Shown: positions 34,737 to 45,912 of the stretch, piece by piece
Layout: the number at the start of each line of letters is the position of its first letter
Numbering within the stretch: the first letter of the stretch is position 1
Assembly (NCBI GenBank): GCA_037126765.1
Contig: JBBCBC010000024.1
Location: 22,913,554-22,977,553 of the forward strand
Direction of reading: 5' to 3'
Length of the DNA stretch: 64,000 nucleotides
Origin: Stenogyne calaminthoides
Taxonomy: Eukaryota > Streptophyta > Magnoliopsida > Lamiales > Lamiaceae
Position numbers and translations under genes: made by a program
The notes under the pieces: generated by a model
What the model was told of the DNA's origin: nothing
What the model saw: the letters and a program-made list of their open reading frames with translations, nothing else
Database searches by the model: none

Positions 34737-36368
34737 TCATCTTTTTTTACATTCGCGGATCCTCGTTGGCGGGCTTTTTAAGAACTGGGAAAGACGATTT
34801 TCTTCATATAGCTTCCAAAGTTGGCGGAGTAAATCGCGGCAATTTTCTGTATTGTGCCCGATGTACTCGTGATAATTACAGTATTTGGAAGCGTTGAGTC
34901 GACGCTTATCCATTACAATTCTTCTTGGCCTGTCCAACATGTCCCGATCTTTGATTTGATTAAAGATAGTTTCTGCCGAAACGCCCAAAAAGACTTCGTC
35001 AGGGGCATTTCTTCGCTCTTTGTTCAAAAGGTTTGAAGGAGGTTGGGGTCTGTACCCCCCTTCATTCATCGTTTTCTTTTCGAAAGCTTTCCTAGCGATA
35101 GGCTCCTGTCTCAATTGTGATTGTGCGAGCAAATCTTGCATAGCTATGATTTTAGCTGCTCGCTCTCTAAACTCTGAGTATGAGTTCGCCAATCTTGATG
35201 CATGGCCTTCCACATGTCTGTATTTAAAGTCAGGCCTCCGACCACCGCGAGGATCTTAGCATCCTCTTCAACTGGGGCTCCATCATATAAACATTTATCA
35301 AATCTTTCTATGTATGATCGATCAGACTCACCTTTTAATTGGGAAAAATGCGCCAACCTTTGTTTCGGCGCAGGGCGAGCACACATGGACGAGAAATGGG
35401 ACAAAAATTGTCGTCCTAGTTGTGCGAAAGATGTGATGGACGCAGCGGGTAAAGTGGTAAACCACCTATGTGCTCGATCACCCAAAGTCATGGGGAATGA
35501 TAGATCAAGCGTCGCGTCTGAGCCCCATCGCGATCATAAAGTCTGAATATTTGCTGAGATGGACATGAGGATCCGACTCAGCATCGAAAATAGGAATTGG
35601 TGGTCGGGTCTTTGCGACTTTCTCTTGGACTTCGGCCGCCATGATCGCTGGTGATAATGGCGAGCAAGGTACGGTGCTCGTTCGAGGGTAGCTCTTAGTC
35701 GCGGCCAGATCGGCCTGTAATCCCTCGATGGCTTTTTGCATTTCTGCAAATTTCGTGGGACTGATAGACTTAGATTGAAATTTGTTTCCCATCATGAGGA
35801 TCTCGTGGATCATGCTCGTGATGGGGCAGTCCCCCTCTCCAAGTTTGTCCTTGACTACCCAATCGGTGATGGATAGACAACTTTGTTCCCGCCGATATTT
35901 GTTCGGTGTGCGGATGCTTTTGAAGATCTGAATGCGCGGGCACCTCTATTGGATGTCTCTTTCCGGATCACATCTTTATTATTGCCGATTCGGTCTTTGG
36001 CGGAGAGCCTCAAACGCCCAAACGCTGATGGTCTAGACCCTTGAGGCTGTTCGTCATCCGACGTATCATCGGCTTTTTTACTGGTCCGCTTTGCAGTTTT
36101 CTTTTTAGCTTGCTTGTTGTCGGGTGTATGTGAGTGTTGCTCTTCCTGCTTTTGAGCCTCTAACCGCTAATTTTTTTTCGCCCTCTTTTCAGGCTCTTTC
36201 GTAGCAAGAAAGTGATTGCTTTTGTAGTGGGTCACGGATCATTGGTTATATCCTCAAGATTAATAGTTTCCTTTTTCGATCTTTATGAGGCCGATTTGGG
36301 CCCTTTTTTCGGTCATATGGTCGGCTTTGTTCCGACCTCTCCGTTTGGGTGTTCCTAGATTGAGGCAT
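34737..36368 (-). pseudogene. gag: Tat-C gag, broken
   Basis: Likely start at 36368 (MPQSRNTQTERSEQSRPY), ~80 bases inside the 5' LTR and primer site. The retrotransposon gag (capsid) domain is split over 35813-35144: PPIPIFDAESDPHVHLSKY, DRAHRWFTTLPAASITSF, GESDRSYIERF. The Tat-type CX2HX4HX4C knuckle is near 34850-34890 (C-NY-H-EYIG-H-NTEN-C). At least four frame changes. The 3' frame ends at 34737. Confidence 0.82.
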
Positions 36369-36433
36369 TATATTTCTTTTTTCTGCCTCGGCTAACTAGG
36401 GGTTCGTGTATGGGTTGATTTTTCCTCTACCCT

Positions 36434-36446
36434 CCTTCTAGCGCCA
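36434..36446 (-). other. Tat-C primer binding site
   Basis: On the minus strand the 5' LTR ends CGCGACA, then AT, then TGGCGCTAGAAGG. A TGGCGC-type primer site is usual in Tat/Athila elements. I do not assign the tRNA firmly. Confidence 0.7.
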
Positions 36447-36448
36447 AT

Positions 36449-37242
36449 TGTCGCGAGTCGTTTTGGTTGATGAATATTATGTGGCTAATTTAATTACAAC
36501 TCGCAAACAAAACATATACGTGTAAAATAAACAGTAAATAAGATGAATTTGTTGACCCAGTTCGTCAACAAATGACTACTCTGGGGGCATACCAAGCCAG
36601 GAGGTAGTATTACGAGCTTTACACGTACAGTTCTTGATACATCTTATGAAGATGAATCGATGCAGGTTATCAAATGAGTTCTAGGGTTTTTCGTACATGT
36701 GAATGAACACTCTCCTTTTTTTGTTCCTCACCTCTCAGGGGATTTTTTGTAGGCTATATTTCTGGGATTATTTCGTGAACCAACCTTTTTCTTCTTCTTT
36801 TTTCTTCCATTTATAGCACTTCGGCAAGCATGAGCTGGATTGGTAAAGCATGTGCTGGATTCTTTGGATCATGCAAGAACTCCGGTGGTGTTGCCACGTT
36901 TCTGACTTCATCTTCTAGATCGATCTTTGTACAAACGTCGTCTGTAGGACGCTCTTTTGATCGTCAAAATTAATCTTTTGTTCGGTTGGACTTTTTGTTC
37001 GTCGCTTTTAGGATGTCAGTTCTTCAGGAGATTTGAGTTCGAACATACTGACCTGGCTACGTTTGTTCGGTAGGCTGGCCGAGCAATTCTGGCTACGTTT
37101 GTTCGGTAGGCTGGCCGAGCAATTCTGATCAGTTGGCGAACAAAAAGTAACTCATCCACCGGGCATGATTATTATATTCAAATATTACACGTGTCGCTCT
37201 TTGATGTTCGATTAATCCTGATTTATTATATCGAACACAACA
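36449..37242 (-). repeat. Tat-C 5' LTR
   Basis: Matches 24511-25305. TATA box complement ATTTATAG at 36809-36816. This copy keeps intact CTG/CAG words in 37015-37140, where the other copy does not, and contains a duplicated GGCTACGTTTGTTCGGTAGG word (37061-37080 region and 37091 on). Confidence 0.93.
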
Positions 37243-39000
37243 GCCTCAGCCGTGACCACATCTTCATCGGCATTACATACCTGAGTCTGAACTGGTGTAT
37301 GTTCAGATTGGTCAGCTTCAGTGTGTTGGCTTTCCTTCGATTGGAGAATTTCCATCCGAGTCTCACCATCCCGAAGTTTTTCCATCCCGAACTTCTTTGT
37401 GCGAATCGATTCACTCCATTCATAGAAAGTGGTGACTTCTTCTTTTTCGGGTTTAGAGGATGTTTTATCATTCTTTTTCAAAGCTAAGTCTGGTGATTCT
37501 CTTGGTCGAGTTCTCTGAAGTCATGTTCTGCTTTCTTCCGAACATAAGTAGATTCATCAAAAAAACAACACGAGGTGTTTCTTCCACAATAAGAGTCCTA
37601 CGGTTGTAAACCCCGAAGGCTTTTTATCGACTTGAGAATATCCTAAGAATATCCCTTCATCGCCTTTGCTATCAAAAGTTTTCAACCGATCTTTACCATT
37701 ATTGTGTATGAAACACTTGCAACCAAACACACGAAAAAAGAAATAAACAAGAGGCTTCCTTTTCATTCCGGCTCATATGGAGTTTTTCCTTGGTTCTTGG
37801 TCAAGATGGATCCGTTTCGAGAATAGCATGCACGGTGTTGATAGTTCAACCCAAAATCTCTTAGGAATATCGGCCAAAGAATCATTGTCCTTGCAAACTT
37901 CTTTTCGAGTCCTATTTCTTCTTTTTCAAAGAACACCATTACATTTGTGGGGATCCTTGCGGTGATGTTTCATGAGTTATTCCATTTTTTCGCACAATAA
38001 TCGATATAATATGATTGATAAACTCGGTTCCTTTATCCGATCGATTTTTACCACACTCTCGATTCTTTTCAAGATCGAGCCTTTTCAAAGAGTTCGCAGG
38101 CGGTTTTGTTCGATTCTCTTTCTTCCTGAGTAAGAATATGACCCATGTGTATCTAGAGTAGTCATCAACTACCACAAGTGTATATTTTCTGCCATTAGTG
38201 CTCACAGGTGTTACTGGACCAAAGAGATCCATATGTAACAGTTGTAGTATTCTATCAGTAGAAACATCTACTTTGCTTTTGAAAGATGATCTGATTTGTT
38301 TTCCTTTCTGACAAGCATCACATACATGTTCTTTACTGAACACTTCATTTGGTAACCCCCTCACAAGTGTTAATCTTGCAAGTTTGTTCAGGGTTTTGAA
38401 GTTTAAGTGATTCATTCTTTTGTGCCACAACCAACTGGTATCAGTGGAACTTATTGCAACCAAACATGTATCTTTAGGAGTTGAACTCCAATCAGCAAGA
38501 TACACATTTCCTTTTCTAGTACCAGTCAGTAAAATTTTCTGTGAAGTATTGTCTTTCACATAACATAAGTTCTTTGAGAACTCAACATTGAATCCTTTGT
38601 CACAGAATTGACTGATAGAAAGCAAGTTATGCTTTAGACCAGAAACATATGAAACACCATGGATATGAATAGAGTCAACTTCAAGAGTTCCATATCCTTC
38701 AGTTTGTCCTTTGGAATTGTCTCCAAATGTGATCTGAGGGCCTTTTTGCTCAACATAGTCAGTGATTAGTTGCTTATATCCTGTCATATGTCTTGAACAT
38801 CCACTATCCAGATACCATACAGCAGGAGCCAATTCATTTCCACACATCAGTGTTATGTTGTATTCATTCAGCTCAGTGTCCTTTTCTTTCACCTCCTCTA
38901 CAGCCATAAGACAGATATCATCACTGTCACTATCTGAGAAAATCTCATCTGAGGAACTGGAACCTTCTTCAGAATGTTCTTCTTTCTTCCTCAAAGAATC
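37243..39000 (-). pseudogene. pol: SIRE-A2 pol, proximal part: protease and integrase
   Basis: 38994-37939 is one open frame with an acidic stretch, the protease site DSGCSRHMTG, the integrase zinc finger (HKRMNHLNF; CDACQKGK), the first catalytic Asp (HMDLFGPV) and the second (RSDKGTEF). The third-residue region is broken near 37940 (PQGSPQM instead of TPQQNG), so the Glu is out of frame or lost. 37766-37557 is the integrase C-terminus (RVFGCKCFIHNNGKDR). 37481-37248 is the linker, cut by Tat-C. 37440-38120 is CAG/CTG-poor and is where most breaks fall. Confidence 0.87.
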
Positions 39001-40110
39001 ATAGCTTTCTTTGCCGGAGAACTTCTTGTCTCTCTTGGCTTGTCTTTTCCTTTCTTTCTTTTTAAGACTTTAGCTCGGGGCGGTCATATTGAAAGTGACC
39101 TTTTCTTCCGGTTGTAGCATCTGTTGGCATCATCATCCTGATCACTTTCCTCCTTGGTCTTGGAGTCCTTCTTTTTGGATGAAGATCCTTCAACTTTCTG
39201 GTCCTTTCTGTCCTCAGCTTTTGAGTCTCTCTTGTACCTGTGATTCCTGTAATATTTCTTATATTTCTCATATCTGCTATTGAGTCTTTCAAACCTCCTT
39301 GCCATCAAAGACTAGCTTATCCTCCCCGCTTTCATCCTAATTTTTTGGCAAGTGAGTTCTCGGACTCTCTAGACTTTACAGATTTCTCTTTGGCTTTGAA
39401 AGCCACATTCTTGCTAGATGAAGAATCATCTTTGTTGTCAGCTTTCTTAGTTTTCTTGTCAATCACAAACTCATAAGCTTTCAGTTCAGAGAAAACTTGT
39501 TGATATGGCATGGAATTAATATTTTTGGTGTTTTCAATCACCACAAAGATGTATATCCCATTTCTTAGATAATCCTCTAAGAATTTTCGAAGGTACTAAT
39601 TTCTCTCTGTGGGTATCTTTTCCCAAGAGCATTCGGATCATTCATGATGCTAGTGAATCGACCTCAAGTTTGTCAATGGATTCACTATCTTCCATTTCAA
39701 AGCTATCAAACTTTCCAATAGCAACAGAAAAGTTTGTTTTCCTTAATATGGTGCGTGCCTTGACACATAATGACAAGTGTGTCCCATATTTCTTTTTAGT
39801 TTCACAAAGGAGAAATCATCCCCATAACACCATCATCAATAGTCTTTATACAAAGTATCTTTAGCAATGTAGTCAAGATTGACTAACTTTCTCTCATCAG
39901 AGTAAGTTGATCATCGGACTTTGGAAATTCATCTCGGGATCATTCCTCTCAAGATGTCGGTGATTCTGCGATTCAACAAAGAAATTTGAATGGTCCTTCA
40001 GAAACCACTCTCCACATTCTTTCATGTTTTGAATACAGATGAGCCTGCATTCTTAATCTCCATAGATCATAGCTCTCAACAGAGAACATATGAAGTTTCT
40101 TAGAAGGCAT
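39001..40110 (-). pseudogene. gag: SIRE-A2 gag, broken and shortened
   Basis: ATG at 40110 (MPSKKLHMFSVESYDLWRLR), shortly after the primer site, matching SIRE-A1. Later fragments are the ENTKNINSMPYQQVFSELKAY segment in 39544-39332, RRFERLNSRYEKYKKYYRNH in 39308-39084, and an altered zinc knuckle near 39100-39140 (CYNRKKRSLSI in one frame, GHFQYDRPE in the other), so the CX2C part is damaged. The long gag C-terminal extension seen at 5190-6460 in SIRE-A1 has no counterpart here: gag passes directly into the acidic pre-protease segment. Confidence 0.8.
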
Positions 40111-40221
40111 GATGACTGAGCCTTGTAAGATATCAGCAAATAGATCGGTTCAGTAGACCACCAAAGTCTTTCAGCAAATTAGACTATGGCCACCAAAGCA
40201 AGTGGTCAAATTGAATCACTA

Positions 40222-40232
40222 CTCTGATACCA
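40222..40232 (-). other. SIRE-A2 primer binding site
   Basis: Reads TGGTATCAGAG on the minus strand, two bases from the 5' LTR, as in SIRE-A1. Confidence 0.88.
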
Positions 40233-40234
40233 CT

Positions 40235-42282
40235 TATTGGTCCCGGTGCTAACGAGTCTCTCACGTGTATGGGGGGGGAATATACGTGTTCAGTGATTTT
40301 TAAAACTTTTCTTTCACTGAGGTCAGATGGGTCAGGTTGTCCTGATGATTTGGCCCTGAGAAGCATAGATTGCCCTGAGCCAAAGTCTACTGAGACAATG
40401 ATCCTGAGCTACTTTCAGAAGCTTCAGATTAGCCCAACTGAGCCTGAGTTTTATCAGAGATCCTGAGCCGCTTGGATCAGATAATTATCTTACTGAACCC
40501 TCAGTAGAGTTAGTTCAGTTTGGTAACTATATGTTCTAGCTACTCAAGTGTGCGGAATGGTAGGCCCTATGTTTATACTCGTTTTAGCTTTGCTGAAAAT
40601 CTTCCTTTTAATAAAACAGTGATTAAGGTTGTGATCAGTTGATGCAAGTTCAGTGGATTGGTTCCAACTGAATATCAGTGAATTATGCTTTCAGTGAAAA
40701 ACATGCAACAGATAATAATGCAATACAGAAAGCAAAACAACACAGCAATTATAGTGGTTCAGAGACTCAAGCTCCTACGTCCACTCTCTCTGACCTTCAG
40801 AGAAATTCCTTAACCACTTCCTAAAGCTTTCTGGCTGACTCACTGCAGCTTACTCACTTTTCTACCTTGAGTTTTCTGGCTGACTCACTGCAGTTTACTA
40901 ACTCAACACACACAAGTGTTCAGACTACCACAAGTAGCTTACTAACTTCTTCTCTTGAGTTTTCTGGCTAACTCACTGTAGCATACTAACTCTTTACAAC
41001 TCCAACTCACCAACAAAACACACTCAAACTACCTTAACAAAAGGGTTTGGGTTTTGGGTTGGTTTCCAACTAGGATGAGATATCCTTTACAATAAGAACA
41101 ATGCAAAGGCTAAGATATCTCTACTAAGCTTTGGATATATCTTATCAATCTAGGCTTAGTGAATGAGCTCTCTTCAATGTGAAACACTTGGGAAATTCTA
41201 GGTTTTTCGAGTGCTTCAATTTGCAATAATACGAATGAGCTCTTGAGTTGCTTTCAAATTTCCCGTAACCTCTCAATGTAAAGGGTCACTAGTATTTATA
41301 GGCAACTTCACCAAGGTCACTCTTGAAAAACTATCCGTTGGAGGAGATAGCTTCATGAGTTTCCTCTTATGGTGTTTAATGAAAGGCTATTTTTAGGGTT
41401 TGAATACTCCCTTGCATGTTTTAGGAAATATGCATTCATGTAGCCAATCACCACTTTTTGCAATCTGGAACATAGTACTACTGACATGATTCAGTGACCT
41501 GTCGCTTTCAGTGTCAGTAAAGTACAATGTTGTCTTCCTCTGATTGGTTATTGTCTTCAGTAAATGTAGACCAACATAACGGCTCTTTTTGGTCAATCTC
41601 TCTGAATGAGATAACCTTAAACAACATTTAGACTTAGTTCCTTTTGTCTGCATATGAATGTCTTGGGCAATATCTATTTTTCTGTATATTCGCGTTTTTC
41701 TCAGTTTTGTAGTCTTCGGATAGATATTATTCAGTGCCTCAGAACATTCAGGTTATACTGAGTATTCAGTATCTTACTGAGTCTTCAGTAACTACTGGGT
41801 CTTCAGTATCTTCAGTGTCTTCAGTATCTTCTGAGACTTCAGTGTCTTCTGAGTCTTCAGCGTCTTCTGAGTCTTCAGTGTCTTCAGTGACATACTGAGT
41901 CTTCAGTCTTCAGTGACATACTGAGTCTTCAGTGTCATACTGAGTCTTCACTGTCATACTGAGTCTTCAGTGACATACTGAGTCTTCAGTATCATACTGA
42001 GACTTCAGAAACATACTGAGTCTTCAGTTTCTTCAGAAACTTACTGAGTCTTCAGTTTCTTCATAAACTTACTGAGTCTTCAGTTTCTTCAGAAACTTAT
42101 GGAGTCTTCAGAATCTTCAAAATCTAACCTGATCTATATCTGCTGACTATACATGGTGCAGATAGCTTCCTGAACACTCTATACTGAATCATGACTCAGT
42201 CTACAAGATTATCCTGAACATGTCATACTCAGGGGTTTTGGGATCTAATCAAAATCTTCTTTATTAAATTCATCTCCCAACA
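40235..42282 (-). repeat. SIRE-A2 5' LTR
   Basis: Minus-strand LTR from TGTTGGGAGATG (42282) to GGGACCAATA (40235). Its last dinucleotide is TA instead of CA, a single change at 40236. U3 minisatellite at 41780-42110 with CTG/CAG intact, TATA complement at 41293-41302, ~45-bp repeat array at 40830-41010, U5 palindrome at 40262-40288 with an 8-G run and one arm mismatch. Confidence 0.94.
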
Positions 42283-42544
42283 ATCCCTTATACAACACTT
42301 GTTTAACATCTTTTATTACATTACTTAGATAAATGACATAAATATAGTACACTTAATCACACTTATTATCTCACAATTTCACTTTATTTACACTGTCTAT
42401 ATATCATTCATCTAGATGGTGTAACAAAAGATGCTACATCATTGTGTTAAAGGAAATCCCTTGTGGTAAAGACTAATAAATAAGTTCAAATCATTAATTT
42501 TGTATTATGAATTTGACATATGAAAAATGAAGCCTATATTTTAT

Positions 42545-43349
42545 TTCAAATAGTTAAGGAACAACAATTTATCTTATGATAAAAGAAATCTTTTAAATTA
42601 TGAAGTAGATTACCTCTCACATGTGGTTTGTGGGTCTTTGCGTAGACAAAATTTACTCTACGCATCCTTTGATAGCAGCCGTAAAATTCCTGTAATAAAA
42701 GCTTTTGAATAATAAAACAATAAAAGAATACTTTTTCTCGAGAAAATATTTTCTAAGACTCCAAATTAACATCAAACTAACAATAATGGAAACAAGTAAT
42801 TCTTACTCTATATATGGTCCATCCATTTTTCATTTATTTTCAAAATATTTTCCACTAAAATGGAAAGAAAACAAACATCAATAAACAGAATGATATCAAT
42901 ACTATGTCTACTAGAATCCCTTCTCATTTAACAACATATAACAAATATATGTAGGAATAACATCACACAACAACATCAAATAAAAGACGATGATTCATCG
43001 ATTGATTTATTAAACATTTTCATTCAAATAGTTTGAGATCCACAATCTCAGTCATAACATATATAAACAAATCAATAATTTGTGATATCAATATAAACCT
43101 TTAATAGAAAATATTCATATCGATCAATAAAACGTAGGCAAATTTTAAAAACAAAGTATCATTATTCACTTTGTAATAAATTTATGATCTATTAAAACCA
43201 TATAATATAATTCAAGAACATATATTGACCTGACACTTAATAGAGACAAAGGCATTGACAGCATCTAGTGGGAGGGGGCGGCGTATGTCAACCCTAGAAG
43301 TTGCTGGCATATAAACCCTGGAAGCATCAAAAGAAATGCTTCGGCTCAT
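42545..43349 (-). other. Candidate small two-exon gene or gene remnant
   Basis: ATG at 43349 opens 40 codons (MSRSISFDASRVYMPATSRV...) to CAG|GTCAAT at 43230/43229. A 539-base AT-rich intron ends TTTATTACAG, and exon 2 (from 42689) stays in frame with EFYGCYQRMRRVNFVYAKTH and about 20 more codons, to a TGA beside an AATAAA signal near 42545. Exons are more GC-rich than their surroundings. A CTATAAAAG box (43375-43384) is only ~30 bases upstream of the ATG, so the leader would be nearly absent; an in-frame ATG at 43418 lies upstream. I do not recognise the protein, and SIRE-A2 may have cut off further exons. Weak evidence overall. Confidence 0.3.
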
Positions 43350-43426
43350 TTTCAATTCTCTTACACAATTACGGCTTTTATAGACAGACCACCGACTCGA
43401 CCTACCAATTATCGTCATACACGCAT

Positions 43427-43530
43427 ACTATGCCATACAATCATCTCCATGTGGCACTTTGACACATATTCATATGCTGGCCACACACGTCTATAATGTC
43501 ATACATTAATCTCCACATGGCACTTAATTT
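43427..43530. repeat. Degenerate duplication upstream of the candidate gene
   Basis: Two related ~30-bp words, ATGCCATACAATCATCTCCA-type (from ~43429) and ATGTCATACATTAATCTCCA-type (from ~43496), each followed by a (C)ATGTGGCACTT or CATGGCACTT end. No frame. Could be promoter repeats of the candidate gene or simple tandem decay. Confidence 0.35.
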
Positions 43531-43564
43531 GATAAATATTATGCACCAAGTGCAACGTACAATA

Positions 43565-43690
43565 ATATATTGAATTTTTTAGTATCTCATTAAATTGCAT
43601 ATAAAATATTATTAATTTTCTTAATGTAAGTTTGAATGTTGCTTGGGTGCATCAGTTGCAATATACGACTAGTGCATAACTAATATTGTT
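43565..43690. repeat. Dispersed repeat, copy 1 (copy 2 at 63033-63155)
   Basis: Shares TTGAATTTT..AGTATCTCATTA and TATTAATTTTCTTAAT words, then a GGTGCATCAGTTGCA / GTGCATAACTAATA ending, with 63033-63155 (GGTGCACTAATTTCACATGCA, GATGCATAATTAATA). Probably a short non-autonomous transposon related to the TGCACC/GGTGCA foldback at 62432-62685. Confidence 0.5.
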
Positions 43691-43864
43691 CAATAATAAT
43701 AGTTAATACAGATTAAATAATACCTTTTAGCAAAATAATTAATACCACTAACAATGCACGTGAGTTGCATAACTAATATTGTTCAATGATAATATATCTA
43801 TATATTTCAATGAGCTCTTAGTCTATCACACCCCTCTTTAAAAGTCAATTTATCATTTCAATTA

Positions 43865-44159
43865 CTAATATAAAACTCGCTCGCAAAAACGCGTGTAAAA
43901 GTTAATTGTGAAAACTGGTCTGGGACGGAGGTAGTAATATATATGTGATGAAAACTCGTCTCAAGTACCGTCTCATACGAAAAAAATATTCATCTATATT
44001 GTAATTAGGCAAATTTTCTAATATAAAACTCGCTCGCAAAAATGCGTGTAAAATTTAATTGTGAAAACTGGTCTGGGACGGGGGTAGTAATATATATGTG
44101 ATGAAAACTCGTCTCAAGTACCGTCTCATACAAAAAAAAATATTCATCTATATTGTAAT
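43865..44159. repeat. 153-bp tandem duplication, second copy split by SIRE-B
   Basis: CTAATATAAAACTCGCTCGC starts at 43865 and again at 44018. The second copy runs to 44159 and resumes at 61542 (GTAATTAGGCAAATTT) after SIRE-B. Each unit contains TCTGGGACGG(A/G)GGTAGTA and CGTCTCAAGTACCGTCTCATA, words that recall the CTCCCTCCGTCCC ends of Stowaway MITEs. That likeness is only suggestive. Confidence 0.75.
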
Positions 44160-45778
44160 TGTTGGGAAATCTGTATTTTAGTTTTGATGGAAGTTCCAAA
44201 ACAGGTTGTAATAGGACCGGTCGGACTCAAATACCGATCGATGAATTAGAATCAGATTAAGATGACCAGCTGAAATGTATAGATAGCTGATGTAAAAGAT
44301 AGGTCACGTATTGAGGGGGAACTCAATATGTATAGGTCAGGTCGAAGTATCAGATGACCCAGATAAGGTCAGATGATCAGAAGGCTAAGAACAATTCAAA
44401 AGAAAAGAAGTCAGAAGATCAGGTGAAGACAGAAGATTTCAAGACTCGGGATGAACTCAAGACTCAGAATAAAACTCAAGACTCGATGATGGTGAATACA
44501 TCGAGGCTCGAGTCACCAAGATCGAAGACTACCGGAAGACACAAGACCTATATCACCGAGTGCGATAGTGTGCTAAGACAATCTGCATCAGAAGACTCTA
44601 CAAGGTAGACTGATCAGTTATCTGATCAAGTCAGCTCACACATGGCGTCAATCAAAATGATACACCAGATAAGACGAATCTTCTACAAAAGGAATATCAA
44701 TCGTCTAATGGACAAATACTGAAGTGCCGCCTCGCGAAGCCAAGGAGAAAGCGACACGTGCACAAAAAGAGCTGACATTACGAGATTTGACGCTGCGGAC
44801 ATAAACGGCGCTAATCATGCCTACGGCCACGTCGATATTCGGAGCACGTCACAATCATATCCTACAGCCTACCTAATATATCCCGAAATTCAAATTGCTC
44901 TCCAACGGCTCTTTGATTTCGTGGTCTATAAAATGGGATCAATCTTCAAAATTGAAGATGAGAGGGAACACTAAGAACAAACACGGAGACACCGCAAAAG
45001 AAGCAAAAACTACAGCAAAATCTCCGCTCGAAGAACACCATATTTGAAGATTATTCTTAGAGTTTTCATCCCATAGTTCTTAGCAAGAAATCCTATCCAC
45101 TAGCATTTGGCTACATAAACACTTGGATAGATTTTCAATTGGAACCACAACAAACCTTTACCCAAACTCAAGTTAGGTTAAGTTTGTTACCGCAAGATTT
45201 CAGACTAGGGATTCTAGTTTCTGATTTCTGGTTCGGTTGAGTGTGAACTCAATAAACATCTGTTGGGTGTTGGACTAACACATAAAACTAAGTCCAGTTG
45301 GTTAAGTAGGTTAAGTTGGTGCCCCTGTATTAAGGGAAGAGTGGACGAAGACGGGTTTAAATGCGAACCACTATAAAATCTTGTGTGCATTTACTTGCTT
45401 TCTTTATTGCTTTACACTATTCACACAACTGAGTTTAAAACTGCATACATATTCTAATTTAAGTTCAGTCTGCACCAAGCAACTGATCTGATCAGGTTGA
45501 CACCTTAGTCAGCCGGTTGAAAACTGACTTGAGAATCTGATTTGTTAAAACTGGTTTTTCACACGGGTATTTACAAGCTTCCACACTCTCAGTTAAACTG
45601 ACAGATATCAAACCGACCGCCTCAGCACTCAAGAAGATTGAACATCGATCCAAACCGACTCTCTAGCACTCGATCGTGAAATCTGCAATCACACCGATCC
45701 AAGACGAAAAGTTTTCGTAAGTCTATTCACCCCTCCCCTCTAGACTTCTACCCTCACAAAACCCGTTCGGGACCTACA
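44160..45778 (+). repeat. SIRE-B 5' LTR
   Basis: TGTTGGGAAATC to CGGGACCTACA. TATA box TCTATAAAAT at 44936-44945. Ends with a CCCGTTCGGG palindrome 15 to 6 bases before the border. Compared with the 3' LTR it lacks most of the U3 CTGAAGACTCAG units (44440-44530), and remaining ones read TCAAGACTC, TCGAGG and the like. Confidence 0.94.
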
Positions 45779-45780
45779 AG

Positions 45781-45793
45781 TGGTATTAGAGCA
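45781..45793 (+). other. SIRE-B primer binding site
   Basis: TGGTATTAGAGCA begins two bases after the LTR; one mismatch (T for C) from the usual initiator-Met primer site TGGTATCAGAGC. Confidence 0.85.
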
Positions 45794-45912
45794 GTGGTTC
45801 TACAGACCACTGGCTTTGAGTATCATCGATTCTTGAGGAAGAATCTTTGTGGTCATTTGAACAGATCTTGAAAAACTGTTTTCAAACTCATTCGTTTTCA
45901 AAATCACTCAGC

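Larger units (their letters stand above)
24511..37242 (-). mobile_element. Tat-C: Ty3/gypsy Tat-lineage retrotransposon, nested in SIRE-A2 pol
   Basis: LTRs 24511-25305 and 36449-37242 are almost identical. A perfect GCCTC TSD flanks the element (24506-24510 and 37243-37247). Minus orientation is shown by the primer site (TGGCGCT, 36434-36446) and coding order: gag 34737-36368, protease 34303-34578, RT/RNase H 32204-34302, second RNase H 31802-32203, integrase 30424-31792. Pol order RT-RNH-aRNH-INT with INT last and a dual RNase H marks the Tat group. Between integrase and the 3' LTR lies an extra gene on the opposite (plus) strand (25570-28632), a known habit of some Tat elements. The element interrupts the integrase-RT linker of SIRE-A2. 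Confidence 0.93.
1423..42282 (-). mobile_element. SIRE-A2: Sirevirus-like Ty1/copia retrotransposon, split by two insertions
   Basis: Minus-strand element. Its 5' LTR is at 40235-42282, primer site at 40222-40232, gag at 39001-40110, pol at 37243-39000 continuing at 22685-24510, the post-pol frame at 18563-21947, the polypurine tract at 18292-18304, and the 3' LTR at 16657-18291 continuing at 1423-1809. SIRE-A1 occupies 1810-16651 within the 3' LTR, and Tat-C occupies 24511-37242 within pol. The flanks ATCCA (1418-1422) and ATCCC (42283-42287) are a 4/5 TSD. Sirevirus assignment is inferred from the initiator-Met primer site, the AAAAGGGGGAAAT tract, the ~2-kb LTRs and the long post-pol frame. 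Confidence 0.9.

Noticed and set aside
44354..44608. 84-codon frame in the SIRE-B 5' LTR
   Set aside because: Lies in U3 repeat sequence and is not kept in the 3' LTR. Repeats of GAAGACTCAG give open Asp/Glu/Ser-rich frames by composition; 60024-60239 is the same case.
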